Positions 60,344-64,000 of a stretch of 64,000 nt of DNA are shown here, one piece after another. Positions within the stretch are counted from its first letter, which is position 1. Each line of letters begins with the position of its first letter. The notes beneath the pieces are model-generated. The model made no database searches and was not told where the DNA came from. It saw only the letters and a list, made by a program, of their open reading frames with translations. The DNA is from Microbacterium testaceum (GTDB lineage: Bacteria; Actinomycetota; Actinomycetes; Actinomycetales; Microbacteriaceae). The position numbers and the translations under genes were made by a program. The stretch lies in the NCBI RefSeq assembly GCF_029761935.1, contig NZ_CP121699.1:868001-932000 (forward strand), read 5' to 3'.

Positions 60344-62320
60344 GTGACCTCTCCCGTCCCTCTCGCGCGCTGGTGGCGCGAACCCTGGTGGGCCCGGATC
60401 TCGCTGACGCTGACCGTCGCGGGATTCGTCGTGCTCACCTGCTGGAATCTCGCGCGCGGCGGGGACTTCTCGTTCTACGAGGCGTCCGCGCGGTCGATGT
60501 CGCAGTCGTGGCACGCCCTGTTCTTCGGCGCCTTCGATCCGGATGCCACCGTCACCCTCGACAAGCTCAGCGGCTTCGCCGTGCCCCAGGCGCTGAGCAT
60601 CCGCCTGTTCGGCATGTCGATCTCGGCGATCGCCCTGCCGCAGGTCGTCGAGGGCGCGGTGACCGTCGTGGCGTGCGCCGTGCTGGCGCTGCGGTGGGGC
60701 GGCCGGGGCGCGGGCCTCGTCGCGGCGGCCGCCGCCGCATCGACCCCCATCTTCGTGTCGATGTTCGCCCATCCGATGGAGGACGGACTGCTCACGATGG
60801 CCCTCGCGGTCGCCCTGGTGTGGTGGCAGCGCGCGATCCTCACCTCGACCTGGTGGCCGCTGGTCCTGTGCGCGCTCTTCATCGGTGTGGGGTTCCAGGC
60901 CAAGATGATGGCCGCGTGGTTCTTGCTGCCCGCCCTCATCGCCGGCACGCTGGCGGCGACCGAGGGATGGCGTCGTGGCCTGGTGCGCGCCGGGGCCCTC
61001 ACGGGCGCCGCCGTCGTGGCATCCGTCGCGTGGATCACGATCGTCGCGCTGGTTCCCGCGGGCGCCCGTCCCTACGTGGACGGTTCGACGAACGACGACG
61101 TCTTCGCGATGGTGTTCGGGTACAACGGCCTGGATCGCTTCGTCCCGGGGGCCGTCCCCGGCTCGGTCGGCGCCCCGGCGTCGGCGGGCGGGCTCGGCGC
61201 GACCCTCGCCGCGATCGGACACGCCCTGACCACACACGCCCCCGCGAGCTCGGGGGGTTCGCCGACGCTCACGAAGCTGCTCGAGTTGCCTTTGGTCACG
61301 CAGATCGGGTGGCTGTACCCCGCGGCGCTCGCGGGGATCGCCCTCGGCGTCTGGCGTCACCGGCCCCGGCGGGGGCGTCCTCGCGCGCGGGCCTCCGCGA
61401 TGCGCTTCCCCCTCGTGGTGGTCGCCGCGGTGTGGTTCGCGACGGCCGCGGCCGTGCTCACTCTCGCCCACGTTCCGCACACCGCGTACGTGGCGGCTCT
61501 CGGCGTTCCGATGGTGCTGCTCGGCGTCGTCGCGTGGGTCGAGGGGGTGCGGCTGCTCCGTTCCGCGCGAACGAGCGTGCGGCTCGTGCTTCCGGCGGTC
61601 GTCGTCGTCCAGTCGATCTGGTGGGCCGTCCTCATCGCCGAGGCCCGTCTCCCCGAGGTGTTGCTCATCCCCGCCGTGGCGGTGGGGGCGGTCGGACTCG
61701 GGATCGGCGCTGTCGCCGCCCTGTCGTCCCCGCCCGCGCTCCCCCGTGTCCGCCGCGTCGCCCCCGCCGCTCTCGCCGTCGCTCTGCTGTGCCTCCCCAT
61801 CGCGACGAGTCTGCAGGTCATCGACGACGCCCGTGACGGCAGCGGGGGCGATGCTTACGTCGGCGTCACCGCCCGCGGCGGCCACCCCGACGAGACCTTC
61901 ACGGTGTCGGCGCCGGCGCCCTGGGGCGGCAGTCCGCAGATGAGTCCCGCCGTCGCGCAGATCGTGCAGGCGGCCCGCGAGCACGGCGGCGGCGCGAACG
62001 GCCTGCCCCTCTTCGTGACCGACTCCTGGGCGCTGTCGTCCCAGGTGATCGACGCCACCGGGGCGAGCGTCCTCACCGACGGCGGCTACAGCGGGCACGT
62101 CCCGGTCTTCACCACCGAGGAGCTCGACCAGATGGTCCGCAGCGGCCGCGCGCGGCTCTTCGTCGTGGCATCCGGGGCTCCCGAGGGCGATCCGGTGCGA
62201 CGGGTGGCGACAGGGCCCGGATGCCACGAGGTCGATGACTGGGACTTCAGCCAGGCGAAGGAGGGCGGCGAGGTCAACAAGGTGACCGGAGCGACCCTCT
62301 ACGAGTGCACGTCCCGGTGA
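60344..62320 (+). CDS. GT39-type membrane glycosyltransferase
   Basis: A 658-residue paralogue of the protein at 52853-54865. About eleven helices lie between residues 17 and 490. The first outer loop has FYEASARSMSQSWHALFFG and ATVTLDKLSGF in the same arrangement, and FGYNGLDRF is shared. The Gly-rich insertion of the paralogue is missing; instead a soluble end of about 150 residues has LFVTDSWALSSQVIDATG, VFTTEELDQMVRSGRARLFVVASG and a C-terminal Cys pair. It probably glycosylates a surface protein or polymer. GTG start. Confidence 0.88.
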   Translation: MTSPVPLARWWREPWWARISLTLTVAGFVVLTCWNLARGGDFSFYEASARSMSQSWHALFFGAFDPDATVTLDKLSGFAVPQALSIRLFGMSISAIALPQVVEGAVTVVACAVLALRWGGRGAGLVAAAAAASTPIFVSMFAHPMEDGLLTMALAVALVWWQRAILTSTWWPLVLCALFIGVGFQAKMMAAWFLLPALIAGTLAATEGWRRGLVRAGALTGAAVVASVAWITIVALVPAGARPYVDGSTNDDVFAMVFGYNGLDRFVPGAVPGSVGAPASAGGLGATLAAIGHALTTHAPASSGGSPTLTKLLELPLVTQIGWLYPAALAGIALGVWRHRPRRGRPRARASAMRFPLVVVAAVWFATAAAVLTLAHVPHTAYVAALGVPMVLLGVVAWVEGVRLLRSARTSVRLVLPAVVVVQSIWWAVLIAEARLPEVLLIPAVAVGAVGLGIGAVAALSSPPALPRVRRVAPAALAVALLCLPIATSLQVIDDARDGSGGDAYVGVTARGGHPDETFTVSAPAPWGGSPQMSPAVAQIVQAAREHGGGANGLPLFVTDSWALSSQVIDATGASVLTDGGYSGHVPVFTTEELDQMVRSGRARLFVVASGAPEGDPVRRVATGPGCHEVDDWDFSQAKEGGEVNKVTGATLYECTSR

Positions 62321-62350
62321 CGACCGCCACGGCGCGCGCCGCGCCGCCGG

Positions 62351-62356
62351 TAGACT
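62351..62356 (+). promoter_or_regulatory. -10 box TAGACT of the Wadjet operon (leaderless)
   Basis: TAGACT, seven bases, then the GTG of jetA. No ribosome site. The upstream gene ends 30 bases before. Confidence 0.5.
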
Positions 62357-62363
62357 TCAGCCA

Positions 62364-63890
62364 GTGAGCAGCACCCGAACCGAAGCCGCGTACCTGCGCT
62401 CGGTGACGGCGTTCAAGAACCCGACGCTCGATCTGCTGCACGGGCGCTTCGCCCCGTTCGTCGTCGCGGTGCTGTCGGTCGTGTTCACCCCCGACCGCCC
62501 CGCCGTCGCCGTCGCCGACGCGCACGTCGAGGTCGCCGAGGCGATCGACGACCTGCGCGCCGCCGGCATCGACACCGACGACGACCGCCGCATCCCCGCC
62601 GGTACCGCGCGCGAGATCTGCCGCGGGTGGGTGCGCGTGGGCTGGCTCGGCCTGCAGATCGAAGACGACGTCGAGGTCTACCGCCTGTCGGCGCACGCCG
62701 TCGGCGCCCTCGAGATCGCCGGTCGTGCGGGCGGCGGCCGGGCCCGGGTCTCGCGCTCGCGCGTGCGGACGCTGCTCGACGCCGTCGACCGCCTCGCACG
62801 CGACGCCGAGAGCGATCCCGCGCGGCGCCGAGAGGCCCTGCTCGAGGAACGGGCGGCTCTGGATGCCGAGATCGCGGCGCTCGACGGGGGCGTCGTCGAA
62901 CCGCTCGACGACGACCACCTGCTCGAAGAGGCCGAGAACGTCATCCACCTCGCGCGCGAACTGCCGGCCGATTTCTCGCGCGTGGCCGAATCCATCGCCG
63001 CGATGCAGCGCGACGTCGTGGCCGAACTCCGTCGTGATGTGCGCCCCACCGGCGATGTGCTGCGCGAGTACCTCGAGCGCGGTCGCCAGGTGATGCAGGC
63101 GACCCCCGAGGGCCGGGCGTTCCAGGGAGCGCTGCGCCTGATCGGCGACCCCGAGAACATCGACGACCTCACCGACCAGCTGCACGCCGTGCTCACCCAG
63201 CCGTTCTCGCGCCTGATGACCCCCGAGCAGCGTGGAGAGCTCGACGCGATCGCCAGGCGCGTCGAGGCCGGCGTGCAGGAGGTGCTCACCGCCCAGCGAC
63301 GCGCCTCGCACGTCATCACCGCGCAGGTGCGCACGCACGACCCGATCCGCGACCGGCAGGTCGACGATCTGCTGCGCTCGGTCATGGCGGGTCTGCACCG
63401 CTGGAGCCAGACCCGCTCCCCCGGTCGCGTGGAACCGACGCGCACCCTGCCCCTCGCCGACATCGGGCACCTGCGCCGCTCGCTCGGCGACGTGCGTCCT
63501 CCCGGGGCGCCGGAGCCGTTGGCATCCGAAGACTCCGACGTCGAATTCGTCGACGCCGACACGCGCGCGTGGGGCGGCCCGCACTACGCCGAGCTCGAGG
63601 CGTACGTGGCCACGCTTCCCGGTGGCTTCGACCTCGCGACGGCCTTCGCCGGAGCGGATGCCGAGACCCGGCGCCCGGTCGACCTCGTCGGCCTGCTCGA
63701 GATCGTCCACCGCGAGGGCCTGGTCGAGACCGACGACGTCTCGATCGTCGAGGCCGTCCGCCCCGACGGCACCACCCGGCGCTTCGCCTTCGGCGGGGTC
63801 TCCGCCGCGCCCTCCCGCGTCTCGGACGCAGAACCCTCGACTGCCACAGAAACGGATGCCGATGACGGACATCGACCCGTCCGCCCCTGA
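62364..63890 (+). CDS. jetA: Wadjet anti-plasmid protein JetA (DUF3375)
   Basis: Kleisin-like subunit of the Wadjet SMC complex, which extrudes and cuts small circular plasmids. The N-terminal winged-helix part (about 1-105) starts with [28 protein letters not shown], a DUF3375 hallmark. A helical middle (about 125-330) has [22 protein letters not shown] and [32 protein letters not shown]-terminal winged helix has [27 protein letters not shown]. 508 residues, full length. Its stop lies 26 bases inside the next gene. Confidence 0.92.
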   Translation: MSSTRTEAAYLRSVTAFKNPTLDLLHGRFAPFVVAVLSVVFTPDRPAVAVADAHVEVAEAIDDLRAAGIDTDDDRRIPAGTAREICRGWVRVGWLGLQIEDDVEVYRLSAHAVGALEIAGRAGGGRARVSRSRVRTLLDAVDRLARDAESDPARRREALLEERAALDAEIAALDGGVVEPLDDDHLLEEAENVIHLARELPADFSRVAESIAAMQRDVVAELRRDVRPTGDVLREYLERGRQVMQATPEGRAFQGALRLIGDPENIDDLTDQLHAVLTQPFSRLMTPEQRGELDAIARRVEAGVQEVLTAQRRASHVITAQVRTHDPIRDRQVDDLLRSVMAGLHRWSQTRSPGRVEPTRTLPLADIGHLRRSLGDVRPPGAPEPLASEDSDVEFVDADTRAWGGPHYAELEAYVATLPGGFDLATAFAGADAETRRPVDLVGLLEIVHREGLVETDDVSIVEAVRPDGTTRRFAFGGVSAAPSRVSDAEPSTATETDADDGHRPVRP

Positions 63891-64000
63891 CACGGACACC
63901 CCCGCCTTCATCGCCCCGGTGGCGATGGAGAACGACCCCGACGCGCTGTTCGCGGGCGACCGCGGCACGCTCGACGCCGACGTGCGGCGCGTGCTGGTGC
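63862..64000 (+). CDS. jetB: Wadjet protein JetB (DUF4194), start only
   Basis: The first 46 codons of the gene that follows jetA. The start [46 protein letters not shown] matches the expected lead-in of a DUF4194 (MukE-like) protein, where an Asp/Leu-rich segment precedes the first winged helix. The ATG at 63862 lies inside the end of jetA (29-base overlap), so the pair is translationally coupled. The assignment depends on jetA next to it; the sequence alone is too short to be sure. Confidence 0.72.
   Translation, partial: MTDIDPSAPDTDTPAFIAPVAMENDPDALFAGDRGTLDADVRRVLV

Noticed and set aside
1-64000. tRNA and rRNA genes
   Set aside because: No cloverleaf-like stretch with a TTCGAnnC arm and acceptor pairing, and no rRNA sequence, was found; every gap is accounted for otherwise.
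60344-64000. A larger defence island beginning before jetA
   Set aside because: The upstream gene is a membrane glycosyltransferase with a paralogue nearby, and no integrase, transposase or other defence gene is seen in the window.

Overview
The window is about 70% G+C, with tightly packed genes, very few AT-ending codons and many GTG starts. It looks like a high-GC Gram-positive (actinobacterial) chromosome. The gene set fits Microbacteriaceae, most likely Microbacterium or a close relative: Wag31-type DivIVA, SepF, a GarA-type FHA protein followed by two MerR regulators, PknL with class II DAHP synthase, and a division and cell wall (dcw) cluster that lacks murE at its usual place. Gene order from lspA to fadD follows the mycobacterial block I know as Rv2145c-Rv2187 in general plan. 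No tRNA, rRNA, transposase, integrase or CRISPR array was seen.

Layout. 1-9 kb: partial hisD, an unknown four-helix membrane protein, dnaE, rluD-like pseudouridine synthase, lspA and divIVA, all on the minus strand. 8.4-24.2 kb: one continuous minus-strand dcw cluster, read in transcription order mraZ-rsmH-ftsL-ftsI-murF-mraY-murD-ftsW-murG-murC-ftsQ-ftsZ-yggS-sepF-yggT, with many 4-base start/stop overlaps. Both murE and yfiH are absent from their usual positions. 24.5-34.9 kb: DUF3040 protein, polyprenyl diphosphate synthase, Rv2175c-like protein, a LysM cell-wall protein, PknL, DAHP synthase, acyltransferase, ROK glucokinase and acyl-CoA synthetase. 34.9-44.1 kb: deformylase behind a MinD-like ATPase with a huge acidic N-terminus, pyruvate carboxylase, an orphan ParA, two MerR regulators and GarA. 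44.4-52.8 kb: CopC-like protein, dihydrolipoamide dehydrogenase, CYTH protein and assorted housekeeping genes. 52.8-62.3 kb: two related GT39-type membrane glycosyltransferases that flank a secreted GH5-CBM2 glucanase and an Lrp regulator-aminotransferase-APC permease cassette. 62.3-64 kb: the first two genes of a Wadjet (JetABCD) anti-plasmid system, cut by the right edge.

How the parts work together. The central 30 kb builds and divides the wall: lipid II synthesis (MurF, MraY, MurD, MurG, MurC), septal synthesis (FtsI, FtsW, FtsQ, FtsL), Z-ring and polarity (FtsZ, SepF, DivIVA), isoprenoid carrier supply, and a PASTA-domain kinase that senses wall fragments. GarA is usually a target of such kinases and controls flux at the 2-oxoglutarate node. 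Pyruvate carboxylase and Lpd act in the same central metabolism.

Above the gene level I saw four patterns. (1) The heptamer GGATGCC/GGCATCC occurs about 70 times, roughly 4-5 fold more than composition predicts, and forms the stems of several terminators as inverted pairs. (2) Many genes have a TAnnnT box (often TAGACT) 6-8 bases before the start codon, which implies leaderless mRNAs. (3) An approximately 80-base element with interlocked inverted repeats occurs twice between genes. (4) Regulatory repeats stand before mraZ, ftsZ and the LysM gene.
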